From contig JBAXJB010000001.1 in assembly GCA_037138055.1 (NCBI GenBank), forward strand, positions 1 through 64,000: a stretch of 64,000 nucleotides of DNA, read 5' to 3'. This DNA comes from CAITNM01 sp037138055 (GTDB taxonomy: Bacteria; Pseudomonadota; Alphaproteobacteria; Paracaedibacterales; CAITNM01). Numbering within the stretch: the first letter of the stretch is position 1; each line of letters opens with the position of its first letter. A program made the translations under genes and the position numbers. Below, one piece after another: positions 9,362 through 18,125 of the stretch. The notes beneath the pieces were generated by a model. It ran no database searches, had not been told where the DNA came from, and saw only the letters and a list, made by a program, of their open reading frames with translations.

Positions 9362-11449
9362 TTAGTCTTGATTAACAGCTTTCATGCTTAGTTTTATTTT
9401 GCCGCGGTCATCAAATCCAAGAACTTTTACTTGAACAACGTCGCCAAGCTTCACAACATCTTCTGTTTTGTTAACTCGAGTTGGTGCCAATTCACTAATG
9501 TGAACCAATCCATCACGGCCGCCCATAAAGTTTACGAAAGCGCCGAACTCAGCAACTTTAACGACTTTACCTTCATAAATATGGCCAATCTCAGGATCAC
9601 AAGCAATGCCTTGAATCATTTTTACAGCAGCATCCATAGCTTCTTGAGTAACGCCAGCCACAGTTACTTGTCCGTCATCTTCAATGTCAACTTTAGCACC
9701 AGTTGTTTCGCAAATTTCACGAATCACTTTACCACCAGAACCAATCACTTCACGAATCTTTGAAGGGTTAATTTTAAATGTTGTCATCTTTGGGGCATAG
9801 GCACTTAGTTGTCCTCTTGAATACTCAAGGGCTTTAGACATTTCGCCTAGAATATGTAAACGACCTTTTTGTGCTTGAGCCAAAGCTTCTTTCATAATAC
9901 CTGCAGTAATGCTGGTAATTTTGATGTCCATTTGAAGCGCTGTAATACCATCAGTTGTTCCGGCAACTTTGAAATCCATATCTCCCAAGTGATCTTCATC
10001 TCCAAGAATATCGCTCAATACAGCGTATTTCTTACCTTCTTTTACAAGCCCCATAGCAATACCAGCAATAGATTTTGTAAGTGGCGCACCAGCATCCATT
10101 AGGGCCAAAGAAGTGCCACACACTGTAGCCATTGAAGATGATCCATTAGATTCAGTAATTTCTGAAACCACACGAATTGTATAAGCAAATTGTTCTTTTG
10201 TTGGTAGTAATGGATTTATTGCTCTCCATGCTAGTTTTCCATGACCAATTTCACGACGACCAACTCCACTTAAACGACCAACTTCACCAACTGAATAAGG
10301 AGGAAAGTTGTAGTGCAGCAAGAAGCGTTCTTTGTATTCGCCTTCTATCGCATCAATCATTTGCTCATCTTGACCTGTTCCAAGAGTCGTCACTACCAAT
10401 GCTTGAGTTTCCCCACGGGTAAACAAAGCGCTTCCATGTGCGCGTGGTAAAATGCCAACTTCAGCTACGATTGAGCGAATTTCATCAAGTGCACGACCAT
10501 CAAGCCTTTTTCCTGAATCTAAAATATCTCCACGAAGAACAATTGATTGCAGGTCTTTGAATGCACTTGCTACTAATTTTGGATGAGTTTCCATATAGTC
10601 AGTAAGTTCTTCAGTAACTTTTTGTTTTGCTGCATCAATTGCTGCATAGCGATCTTGCTTAGCTTTAGTTGTGTAAGCTTTACGTAGATCTTTTTCTGCA
10701 ATTTTTGCAACTTTTTTAGCAATGTCTGCAACTTCAGGAGCAGCTTTTGGAAGTTCCCATGCAGTTTTCCCTGCTTTTTTAGCAAGCTTTTCAATTAATT
10801 TAAGTATTGGTTGGAAGCTTTCGTGACCAAATTCCACTGCACTAAGCATAATATCTTCAGGCAATTCTTTTGCTTCTGATTCAACCATCAACACGCCATC
10901 TTTTGTTCCTGCAACAACTAAATCAAGATTCGAATTTTTCATCGCCTCAAGAGTTGGGTTCAGTACTAATTCATTATTAATGTAGCCAATTCGTGCTGCA
11001 GCTAATGGCCCTTGAAAAGGAATGCCAGATATTGCAAGCGCTGCCGATGCTCCAATTAGTGCAGTAATGTCTGTGTCATTTTCAAAATCGTACGCAAGAA
11101 CTGTACAAATAATTTGTACTTCGTTACGGAATTCTTCTGGAAATAAAGGGCGAATAGGACGGTCAATAAGCCTTGATTTTAATGATTCAGAATCAGATGG
11201 TCTTCCTTCGCGGCGCAAAAATCCACCTGGAATTTTTCCAACAGCGAATGTTTTTTCTTGGTAGTGCACACTTAAAGGGAAAAAATCAATATCTGGTTTT
11301 GCTTCTCTTTGTGCAACGACAGTGCACAATACAGTTGTGCCACCGTATGTTGCCATTACGGCTCCATCAGCTTGACGAGCAATTTTGCCCGTTTCTAGAA
11401 CTAGCTTGCGACCAGCCCATTCAATTTCTTCACGTGTAATATTAAACAT
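9362..11449 (-). CDS. pnp: Polynucleotide phosphorylase
   Basis: 695 aa, full family length. Two RNase PH-like domains (about 1-215 and 315-540) flank an all-helical linker, followed by a KH domain near 555-615 and an S1 domain near 620-690. The enzyme carries out phosphorolytic 3'-5' RNA decay and belongs to the degradosome. It is last in the truB-rpsO-pnp order common in proteobacteria. A long hairpin in the preceding gap may mediate processing or attenuation. Confidence 0.98.
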   Translation of the reverse strand: MFNITREEIEWAGRKLVLETGKIARQADGAVMATYGGTTVLCTVVAQREAKPDIDFFPLSVHYQEKTFAVGKIPGGFLRREGRPSDSESLKSRLIDRPIRPLFPEEFRNEVQIICTVLAYDFENDTDITALIGASAALAISGIPFQGPLAAARIGYINNELVLNPTLEAMKNSNLDLVVAGTKDGVLMVESEAKELPEDIMLSAVEFGHESFQPILKLIEKLAKKAGKTAWELPKAAPEVADIAKKVAKIAEKDLRKAYTTKAKQDRYAAIDAAKQKVTEELTDYMETHPKLVASAFKDLQSIVLRGDILDSGKRLDGRALDEIRSIVAEVGILPRAHGSALFTRGETQALVVTTLGTGQDEQMIDAIEGEYKERFLLHYNFPPYSVGEVGRLSGVGRREIGHGKLAWRAINPLLPTKEQFAYTIRVVSEITESNGSSSMATVCGTSLALMDAGAPLTKSIAGIAMGLVKEGKKYAVLSDILGDEDHLGDMDFKVAGTTDGITALQMDIKITSITAGIMKEALAQAQKGRLHILGEMSKALEYSRGQLSAYAPKMTTFKINPSKIREVIGSGGKVIREICETTGAKVDIEDDGQVTVAGVTQEAMDAAVKMIQGIACDPEIGHIYEGKVVKVAEFGAFVNFMGGRDGLVHISELAPTRVNKTEDVVKLGDVVQVKVLGFDDRGKIKLSMKAVNQD

Positions 11450-11475
11450 AAAATTCCTTAGGGGTAAAAATGAGA

Positions 11476-11506
11476 AATGGAAGAGACACGAACATGCTCT
11501 TCCATT
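11476..11506 (-). promoter_or_regulatory. Hairpin in the rpsO-pnp intergenic leader
   Basis: AATGGAAGAG (11476-11485) and CTCTTCCATT (11497-11506) form a perfect 10-bp stem with an 11-nt loop, 27 nt before the pnp start. On the minus strand it is followed by a moderately T-rich stretch. It could be an attenuator/terminator after rpsO, or a processing site like the RNase III stem-loop that precedes pnp in E. coli. The pairing is seen directly; the function is inferred. Confidence 0.6.
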
Positions 11507-11553
11507 AGGTATTTGAAAATAACGAATTGTGAATTTTGTTTTTTCACAAAAGC

Positions 11554-11823
11554 TTAGCGACGAATATTCAAACGTTGAATCAATGTTTGATAGCGAGGTT
11601 CACCAACGCGCTTTAAATAATCAAGCAAGCGACGACGTTGACCAACAAGCATTAACAAACCACGACGAGAATGCAGGTCATGTTTATGTTCTTGCATATG
11701 GTCTGAAAGATTTCTAATGCGCTCAGTTATAATGGCGACTTGAACCTCTGGTGAACCTGTATCACCAACTTTTGTTGCAAATTCTTTAATAACTTCTTGT
11801 TTACGTTCTGGACTAATCGACAC
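11554..11823 (-). CDS. rpsO: 30S ribosomal protein S15
   Basis: 89 aa, the exact family length, when started at GTG 11823 with AAGGAAAA just upstream. A longer in-frame extension would run into truB and has no family counterpart. It contains the S15 core (GSPEVQVA, HKHDLHSRRGL, RRRLLDYL). S15 binds 16S rRNA early in 30S assembly. It lies 16 nt after truB and 104 nt before pnp. Confidence 0.98.
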   Translation of the reverse strand: MSISPERKQEVIKEFATKVGDTGSPEVQVAIITERIRNLSDHMQEHKHDLHSRRGLLMLVGQRRRLLDYLKRVGEPRYQTLIQRLNIRR

Positions 11824-11839
11824 CGAGTTTTCCTTTATT

Positions 11840-12703
11840 TTAAATGTTAAACACACGATTCGGATAAAACATATTATCTTGTACATGGCCAAGGGCGATA
11901 AGTTTATCATCGCACAACACTGAAATGCTTAAGGAATTAACCTCATCCATTTCAACTGCTTGACCATGCCGAATCTTAACGGCCTTTTGAAGCGATACAG
12001 ATACTGCCGGGATGTCGTCCAGAACAGACCTAATCGGCAACAAAACGCAAGCCAGGGAATTATCGCTTATTTTTTTTATATTTTCCAGTGAAATCGCGCA
12101 ATCAATGTTAAAATGGCCGACACACGTCCTTTGAAGCATTACTAAATGGCCAACTGTCCCAAGATGCAGTGCAAGGTCACGACCTAATGATCGAACATAA
12201 GTGCCAGTGCCGCAGTGCACATTAAGGGTGGCACTTTCTCCGTCATAGTTTTCCAAAGTAAGCTCATAAATTTCAACTTGCCGTGAAGGCATGTCGATAT
12301 CTTCACCGGCTCGTGCCCTTGCGTATGCCGGCTTCCCTTTAATTTTTATTGCTGAATAAATTGAGGGCGTTTGTTGTATCGATCCTGTAAATAGACTTAA
12401 AGCTGACTCTATATCATGCATTGTGGGTCTATGTGCTGATGTGGCAATTACTTCACCTTCAGTATCACCAGTTGCTGTTTGAGTGCCAAAAGAAAGAGTG
12501 AATTTATAAGATTTAGGCCTGTTCATTAAAAATGGCATGGTTTTTGTTGCTTCTCCCAATGCCAGGGGTAATACTCCGCAAGCAAAAGGATCTAGGGTTC
12601 CTGCGTGACCAATTTTTTTCTGATGAAATAGCCGTTTTACAGCGCTACCAGCTTGGGTAGATGTCATCCCTTCAGATTTATTAAGAATTAACCAGCCATC
12701 CAT
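11840..12703 (-). CDS. truB: tRNA pseudouridine(55) synthase
   Basis: 287 aa from ATG 12703, which gives the usual DGWLILNKSEGMTSTQ opening; an in-frame GTG at 12730 would overlap the upstream pilin gene. The catalytic Asp is in GHAGTLDPFA near residue 39, and YVRSLGRDL marks the TruB core. It makes the universal T-loop pseudouridine 55. The usual upstream partner rbfA is replaced here by a pilin-like gene. Confidence 0.96.
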   Translation of the reverse strand: MDGWLILNKSEGMTSTQAGSAVKRLFHQKKIGHAGTLDPFACGVLPLALGEATKTMPFLMNRPKSYKFTLSFGTQTATGDTEGEVIATSAHRPTMHDIESALSLFTGSIQQTPSIYSAIKIKGKPAYARARAGEDIDMPSRQVEIYELTLENYDGESATLNVHCGTGTYVRSLGRDLALHLGTVGHLVMLQRTCVGHFNIDCAISLENIKKISDNSLACVLLPIRSVLDDIPAVSVSLQKAVKIRHGQAVEMDEVNSLSISVLCDDKLIALGHVQDNMFYPNRVFNI

Positions 12704-12707
12704 TGAA

Positions 12708-13331
12708 TTAGAATTTATAATAGACAACACAATCAGGCGTTGTTGTTGCTAAATTTAAATGCCCATTACTTACACATCTACCTGATGCTCCTGAAGCATC
12801 TTTCACAATTAACTGTCCTTGACCTGGATTCATCGCATTATTTCCCTGGTCAATTTTATTTTTCAAAGCTTGTGCTTGCTTAGGTGTAAGCAAGCCGGCT
12901 CCACCCTCTTTAGAAAGCATAAACCAGTGTCCAGGCATTTCTGCAGATGGTTGGAATACTACGGTATAATGTCCACCAAGTTTTGATGTGGGTGCTGTAT
13001 CGCTATTAAGAATAGAAGCCTTGCTTAAGTGCTGCCAAAATAAGTCTGGCTCTTTTCCTGTAATTTGCCCGTTGCCATCGCCGGAATCAGCACCTGTAAA
13101 ATGTATTGATGCTTTTGAATCATCTCCTGGAAGCGCTTGATAAGTTTCCTGATACATGCCAACTGATAACGAATAATGTTGAAAATCCTGAACAATTGAG
13201 CGAATTTTGGCACTTTCTAAAAGCTCTTGCCCTTTAAAGACTGCGCCAGCAATAATACCGATTACTACTAGTACAATAGACATTTCTATTAAAGAAAAGG
13301 CAGGAACACATTTTTGCAAAACTTTTTTCAT
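12708..13331 (-). CDS. Type IV pilin / pseudopilin-like protein
   Basis: 207 aa from ATG 13331 (an in-frame GTG at 13352 is also possible). A short basic leader of 11 residues ends in Ala, followed by FSLIEMSIVLVVIGIIAG: the class III prepilin signature with Glu at mature position 5 and one hydrophobic helix. The -1 residue is Ala instead of the usual Gly. The globular part has two C-terminal Cys residues that could form a pilin-type disulfide. No pilus or type II secretion gene is nearby; it sits between a PfkB kinase and truB. The fold is confident, the role unknown. Confidence 0.82.
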   Translation of the reverse strand: MKKVLQKCVPAFSLIEMSIVLVVIGIIAGAVFKGQELLESAKIRSIVQDFQHYSLSVGMYQETYQALPGDDSKASIHFTGADSGDGNGQITGKEPDLFWQHLSKASILNSDTAPTSKLGGHYTVVFQPSAEMPGHWFMLSKEGGAGLLTPKQAQALKNKIDQGNNAMNPGQGQLIVKDASGASGRCVSNGHLNLATTTPDCVVYYKF

Positions 13332-13378
13332 CAAAATTTTCACTTCTTTCACGTTAGAATCAGTATAAAAGGTTTTGC

Positions 13379-14392
13379 TTATGAATCAATTACTTGATTT
13401 TCAAACTGCCTTACGAGAAGGTGCTTATGCTTTTGATCTTTTACGATATTTTTCAAATTTCCATCAATACGTGCACCAATACGTGAAACAACTTCACCTG
13501 CCATATAACTACCTAATTGCAGGCACTCAGAAATTGTCCAGCCTGCAGAAAGTCCATACAAAAACCCACCTGCGAACCCATCACCTGCACCGGTTGTATC
13601 TACAACTTTCACATCACGTGCAGGACAAAACCAAATATTTTCGCCATAAACAGCAATTGCTCCAGCTGCACCAAGTGTAATTACAGCACATTTTTCTGTT
13701 TCACGTATAAAAGCAATGCATGTTTTTAAGTCGCCCTTGACTAGTTCACAAGCTTCTTCTTCATTCATAATTATCAGGTCAGCCGTATTTTGAAGTAATG
13801 AAACAAACAAGTCTCGCTGTCCTTTTACGCATGATGGATCAGAAGCATTTATTACAATGTATCCCTCGTCGTTTTTTGCCTTCTCTAAAGCTTTTAAGTA
13901 GATAGGTACTTTATTTTTGCTGTTCAGCCCATATCCTTCTAAAAAGACGATAGAGTTTTTATTAATAGGTATATTTTCAAGATCATTATCTGCTACATTT
14001 TCTGTACCAGGGTAGCTACGCATAGTGCGTTGGCCATTAGGATGAACAAATACCAAGCATCCTCCGGTGGGTTCATGGTTGCAGGTGTAAAGTTTAGTAT
14101 CTATACCTATATCAGTAAGTGACTTTTTCCATAGTTTTCCTTCTTCATCATTACCAATTGTGGTGCCAAAAACAGCCTGTCCACCAAGTTGTGCAAATAT
14201 AACCGTAGCATTTGCGACTGATCCCCCCGGAATAATAGATGGATTTTTCAGCTGTTTCTTCACACATAGATACTGATCTTTTGTTAAAAAACGAGAATTA
14301 TTTAGTTCTGCACCATAAGGCGCAAGATCAGGAGATGAGCAGCGAACAACAATGTCTAAGAATGCTGCGCCAATAGCAACAAGAGTTTTCAT
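13379..14392 (-). CDS. PfkB-family carbohydrate/nucleoside kinase
   Basis: 337 aa. The N-terminal GGSVANA motif near 57 and the C-terminal DTTGAGDGFAGG motif near 265-276, with catalytic Asp, define the ribokinase/PfkB fold. The overall layout resembles adenosine/ribokinase-type sugar kinases of alphaproteobacteria. ATP-dependent phosphorylation of a sugar or nucleoside is expected, but the substrate is not determined. It lies 47 nt upstream of the pilin gene on the same strand and is divergent from a Bcr/CflA exporter. Confidence 0.88.
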   Translation of the reverse strand: MKTLVAIGAAFLDIVVRCSSPDLAPYGAELNNSRFLTKDQYLCVKKQLKNPSIIPGGSVANATVIFAQLGGQAVFGTTIGNDEEGKLWKKSLTDIGIDTKLYTCNHEPTGGCLVFVHPNGQRTMRSYPGTENVADNDLENIPINKNSIVFLEGYGLNSKNKVPIYLKALEKAKNDEGYIVINASDPSCVKGQRDLFVSLLQNTADLIIMNEEEACELVKGDLKTCIAFIRETEKCAVITLGAAGAIAVYGENIWFCPARDVKVVDTTGAGDGFAGGFLYGLSAGWTISECLQLGSYMAGEVVSRIGARIDGNLKNIVKDQKHKHLLVRQFENQVIDS

Positions 14393-14439
14393 GAAGAGTA
14401 TGTATCTAAAAATTTATGAAATCCATGTAAGCATGTTTT

Positions 14440-14467
14440 TTGAAATGAAGAAATAACCTTCTATTAA
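14440..14467 (+). promoter_or_regulatory. Candidate sigma70 promoter for the Bcr/CflA exporter
   Basis: TTGAAA (14440-14445) and TATTAA (14462-14467) are separated by 16 nt, 35 nt before the start at 14502. A purine-rich AGAGAGGA ribosome-binding site precedes the ATG. Identified by consensus match only. Confidence 0.5.
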
Positions 14468-14501
14468 ATTTCATTACTAAAATTAAAAAGAGAGGATTTT
14501 T

Positions 14502-15680
14502 ATGAAAAATTTTATACATCCAATTTTGTATATCATCGCGCTAACGGCTTGTTGTATTGAAATTGATATTTCAGTGCCAAGCTTTCTCAACTTGGTTGTG
14601 CATTTTAATACAACTGAATCTTTAGCTCAGCATACAGTTAGCATTAATTTTTTAGGGTTTTTTATAAGCGCATTGGTCGCAGGACCGTTGGCTGATGCTT
14701 ATGGTAGGCGTCCTATTATGATTATTGGTAATGCAATTTTAATGATAGGAGCAATAGGATGCATATGGGCACCCACAATTTCTATACTACTGTTGGCCAG
14801 GTTTGTGCAAGGATTAGGCGCTTCTACCTCAGCTGTAGTTGTTTTTGCCATGATCGCAGATACATACAAAGGGAATAGAGCTACTGAGCTGATAGGTTTA
14901 ATGAATTGTGTGCTTACTTGTTTGATGGCTGTGTCTCCTATTGCCGGTGCTTATTTAAATGAAGCTTTTGGATGGCGAGGCAGTTACGCAACCGTAGCAT
15001 TTATTTGCGTAATTTCGTGGGGGTTACTGGTTTTTGCATTGCCCGAAACGTTAGCCATTAAAAGGTCGCTTGATTTAAAAGTCATGTTTACTAACACAAA
15101 GAAATTGTTAAAAAGTAAGATTTTCTTGCAAACAAGCATCGCGCCAAGTTTATTGTATGCGGCTTACTTAAGCTTCATCACTAGCGCATCCTTTTTGTAT
15201 ATGGGAACTTTTAAATTATCTATGCATCTCTACGCCTTGCATCAAGCCTTAATTGTGGCTGTTTTTGCATTGGTCAGTTTATTTTCAGGGACTATTTTAA
15301 AATATATAGGAAGTTCAAAATGTGTGAGTTTGGGGATCAGCCTAAGTGGTGCAGGAACATTCGCATTTTTATTAATAAGTATTGTATGCCCAAGTGCATT
15401 GCTTACTACAGTAACTGTCAGCCTCTTTGCTATAGGTTTTGCATTGATTTATCCACCCATTTTTACTGCATCGTTAGAATTTTTTCCTGATATTAAAGGA
15501 ATCGCTACTTCACTTGTAATGTCAAAGCGTGCAGTTATTGTGGCTTTTGCAACATGGACAACTGGTTGTTTTTATAATGGCACCCCTACAAGAATTGCTT
15601 TGATTATGGCCATTACTGTTGGAGCAGCATTGTTAGCATTAATATATTCACGTAAACAAAAAACACGCCCAAAAATTTAG
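14502..15680 (+). CDS. Bcr/CflA-type MFS multidrug exporter
   Basis: 392 aa with about 12 hydrophobic segments. The loop between TM2 and TM3 reads GPLADAYGRRPIM, the MFS antiporter signature, and ARFVQGLGAS in TM4-5 is typical of the drug:H+ antiporter-1 (Bcr/CflA) branch. It probably extrudes small toxic compounds or metabolites from the cytoplasm. It is transcribed alone. Its stop codon lies inside the hairpin that terminates the convergent gene. Confidence 0.85.
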   Translation: MKNFIHPILYIIALTACCIEIDISVPSFLNLVVHFNTTESLAQHTVSINFLGFFISALVAGPLADAYGRRPIMIIGNAILMIGAIGCIWAPTISILLLARFVQGLGASTSAVVVFAMIADTYKGNRATELIGLMNCVLTCLMAVSPIAGAYLNEAFGWRGSYATVAFICVISWGLLVFALPETLAIKRSLDLKVMFTNTKKLLKSKIFLQTSIAPSLLYAAYLSFITSASFLYMGTFKLSMHLYALHQALIVAVFALVSLFSGTILKYIGSSKCVSLGISLSGAGTFAFLLISIVCPSALLTTVTVSLFAIGFALIYPPIFTASLEFFPDIKGIATSLVMSKRAVIVAFATWTTGCFYNGTPTRIALIMAITVGAALLALIYSRKQKTRPKI

Positions 15681-15690
15681 GGCGTGCTTC
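15661..15690 (-). terminator. Intrinsic terminator of the secreted coiled-coil gene
   Basis: CACGCCC (15664-15670) and GGGCGTG (15680-15686) pair around a 9-nt loop. Read on the minus strand, the stem is followed by six T residues. It overlaps the 3' end of the convergent MFS gene, whose stop codon (15678-15680) falls at the loop/stem junction. Confidence 0.85.
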
Positions 15691-15705
15691 TTGAAAAGTA
15701 TATGC

Positions 15706-17643
15706 TTATGCTGCGGGTGCAGCTGAAGCTGAGGCTAATGAACTTACCAATGGGTGTGGCACAGATTTATTTAGTATGTCTGCAGTTAGTTGTTTATTAT
15801 TTGGCACACCGTGTTCTTTAGCTATAGCATCAAGATCTGACATTACAGAAGTAGGGTTTGCAACCGGAGCTGCTGCTGGAATTGTTGCATGTTCTGCAAC
15901 TGGAGCTTCTGGAAGTGCTTCACCTGGAGCCGCTGCTGGAATTGCTGCATGTTCTGCAACTGGAGCTTCTGGAAGTGCTTCACCTGGAGCTGCGGGTACA
16001 TCAACCGGAGCCGCTGCTGCATCTAGAGCAACTGCATGTGCCTCTTCTGCTTGACTGAGCGCTTCTTGAGTGTTTTGTGCAACTTCAGCATTATGTTCTG
16101 CTATTTGAGCGTTATGTTCCGCTACAGCTGTTGTTTCTGCAACTTTATCATAAGCCTGCGCCGCTACTGTTATCGCCGCATCTCTTTGTTGTGTCACTTG
16201 TGCTGTAGCTAACTCAGCTGCGTTTGCTTTAGCTTCTAATTCAGCTTTCTCTTTGTTAAGTTGTGCAGCAACGTTAATAGCATGTTCTGCTTCAGCTTTT
16301 ATTTTAGCTAGCTCTTCTTCTTTTGCTTTTAATTCATCTTCTTGCTTCGCCTGCAATTCTGCTACTTCTTCCGCTGGCACAGGAGGCTCAGGAATAACGA
16401 CATCCTCGTTATTATATTTTACTTTTAATCCTGTTATGAACTCTTCTGCTTTTACGTAAGATATGTCTGTTGAAAATTGCACATCTGCCACAAGATCTAT
16501 TTCTTTGTCGCTGCCTAACATTTTATATGCATTTGACACACTAACATTTACAAATTGTCCGCCGCCTTCCATCGTTGGATCACTTTTCAGCATTGTAGCA
16601 ATTATAGCGGTGGCCACTTTTGGTTGAGTGCTGAATAATTCAAGTAGGCCCTTCACCAGCTCATAAAACAATTCAGGGTGCTTTTTAGCTTCAGCAGAAG
16701 AAGTTAAAACTAAAAATTTCATTCCTTCAAAATCAAATGTTTCTGTTAATGGTGCGCTTGGGTCAATAGCTTGTTCTGCGCTTCCATTGCTCTGAGCTGC
16801 TTTTGCTGCAGCAAGTTCCGTCTTAAGTTTTTCAACTTCTTCAGAAGAAGCTCCACTACCAGATCCAGCGGCTTTTTCTAATTCTGCTGATTTCTTAAGA
16901 GCTTCTTGTAATTTTGTTGTAGCTTCTTCATTTGGAATTTTAAAGAAACGGGTAAAAGCCTGGCTTGCTAATGTTATGCTTGCATCAGCGCTATATTTTG
17001 AATCTCCATAAAAGGCCTCAGCCTTAGGGTCCAGTTTAACTTCAGATATAAAAATCTCATTTTGATCATTCATTAGCGCCCAGTAATGGTCAGCTGGAAT
17101 ATCATGATCAGCATCAAGAGGTCCATTAATATTTCCATCAGCACCTTCTATTTGAATGGTGACAGCACTAGGATCTGAAACCACCATATTGCCTAGCATT
17201 CCGAATAATTTTGATTTTTCGTCTTTTGCCGCGCTTGGATCCTTTTTTACCCAAACGTTAACAATTCTATACCCTTTAGAAAGCTCTTGCCCTGGAACAA
17301 AAGGGCCACTATGGTGTGTAGGTAATTTACGAAAAGAATCGACTGCATCTTGAGTAATGCCAGAGTCCATGATCGGAATACTGTCGTAAATTGTTTGATC
17401 ATTTTCTTTATAATAACTGAATTCTATTTCAGGCCCAGGTGTATAAGTTTTTCCATCAGACGAAGAAACCGTTGGAACTTTATATTTTATGGCTTCCTTC
17501 GGCGCATCAACCGCAGTCTTATCTCCCGCTGGTTTTACTTCCTCAGCAGCAATAGCAGGAGCCGCTTCTGCTGCTGCACATAATTTGTTTGTCCAAATAA
17601 ACGCAGTTCCCAATAACAAGGAAAATAATAATTTCTTTTTCAT
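15706..17643 (-). CDS. Large secreted Ala-rich coiled-coil protein, unknown function
   Basis: 645 aa. A clear signal peptide (basic MKKK, hydrophobic core, Ala-rich cleavage region near 23-26) directs export. The mature protein has an N-terminal folded region (about 50-250), a short Glu/Lys coiled coil near 245-290, a second folded block (about 300-425), then a long Ala/Glu/Lys coiled coil (about 430-545). A Pro/Ala linker follows, containing a near-perfect 20-residue repeat (PGEALPEAPVAEH core). No catalytic motif or known domain was recognised. The gene is monocistronic with its own terminator. An envelope-associated or host-interaction structural role is inference. Confidence 0.8.
   Translation of the reverse strand: MKKKLLFSLLLGTAFIWTNKLCAAAEAAPAIAAEEVKPAGDKTAVDAPKEAIKYKVPTVSSSDGKTYTPGPEIEFSYYKENDQTIYDSIPIMDSGITQDAVDSFRKLPTHHSGPFVPGQELSKGYRIVNVWVKKDPSAAKDEKSKLFGMLGNMVVSDPSAVTIQIEGADGNINGPLDADHDIPADHYWALMNDQNEIFISEVKLDPKAEAFYGDSKYSADASITLASQAFTRFFKIPNEEATTKLQEALKKSAELEKAAGSGSGASSEEVEKLKTELAAAKAAQSNGSAEQAIDPSAPLTETFDFEGMKFLVLTSSAEAKKHPELFYELVKGLLELFSTQPKVATAIIATMLKSDPTMEGGGQFVNVSVSNAYKMLGSDKEIDLVADVQFSTDISYVKAEEFITGLKVKYNNEDVVIPEPPVPAEEVAELQAKQEDELKAKEEELAKIKAEAEHAINVAAQLNKEKAELEAKANAAELATAQVTQQRDAAITVAAQAYDKVAETTAVAEHNAQIAEHNAEVAQNTQEALSQAEEAHAVALDAAAAPVDVPAAPGEALPEAPVAEHAAIPAAAPGEALPEAPVAEHATIPAAAPVANPTSVMSDLDAIAKEHGVPNNKQLTADILNKSVPHPLVSSLASASAAPAA
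15866..15990. repeat. 60-bp in-frame tandem repeat, about 2.1 copies
   Basis: The unit starts with GGAGC at 15866, 15926 and, partially, 15986, giving a 60-bp period. The two full copies differ at only a few positions. It encodes 20 residues of the Pro/Ala-rich linker in the secreted coiled-coil protein, so it is an expandable coding repeat. Confidence 0.9.
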
Positions 17644-17709
17644 AAATCCAACCCAGAGTTCAGAATTTCTAACCTGAGTCTATTAGATCAAAAAGTAATT
17701 AATAAAATA

Positions 17710-17744
17710 TTAAAGGGCCCACAAATATATAGTGGACCCCTTAA
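17710..17744 (-). terminator. Hairpin after rplT, likely terminator
   Basis: A 13-position stem with two mismatches (AAAGGGCCCAC against GTGGACCCCTT) closes a 9-nt AT loop. An AT-rich, moderately T-rich tail follows on the minus strand. It separates rpmI-rplT from the secreted-protein gene downstream. Confidence 0.65.
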
Positions 17745-17762
17745 TAAAATTTATGAAAAGTA

Positions 17763-18116
17763 TTAGGCAGCTTTTTTTACTTGATCAACCAATGCTTTGA
17801 AACTCTCTGGCTGGTTCATTGCTAAATCAGCAAGAACTTTTCTGTCAATTTCAATGTTGCTTTTGTGCAATGCGTTCATGAATGTTGAATAAGTTAACCC
17901 TAATTCACGAACTGCAGCATTAATACGTTGAATCCAAAGCGCTCTAAAATTACGCTTTTTAACGCGACGGTCGCGATACGCATATAATAACGCTTTCTCT
18001 ACACGTTGTATCGCTGAACGAAAACAAGTGCTTGAACGACCACGATAGCCCTTGGCCATCTTAATAATTTTTTTATGACGTGCGTGTGTAGTGACGCCTC
18101 TTTTTACTCGTGCCAT
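17763..18116 (-). CDS. rplT: 50S ribosomal protein L20
   Basis: 117 aa, the family length. Basic N-terminus with ARVKRGVTTHARHKKI, then GYRGRSSTCFR and the conserved LWIQRINAAVRE segment. L20 binds 23S rRNA early in 50S assembly and in several bacteria represses its own operon. It follows rpmI by 9 nt. Confidence 0.98.
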   Translation of the reverse strand: MARVKRGVTTHARHKKIIKMAKGYRGRSSTCFRSAIQRVEKALLYAYRDRRVKKRNFRALWIQRINAAVRELGLTYSTFMNALHKSNIEIDRKVLADLAMNQPESFKALVDQVKKAA

Positions 18117-18125
18117 GATGACTCC

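Noticed and set aside
15866..15990. Possible CRISPR array
   Set aside because: The 60-bp units are contiguous, in frame and lack unique spacers; this is a coding tandem repeat.
15776..16459. Long plus-strand open frames with Ala/Ser-rich repeats
   Set aside because: They are antisense to the secreted coiled-coil gene and owe their openness to its repetitive, Ala-rich codons. No ribosome-binding site or family-like sequence.
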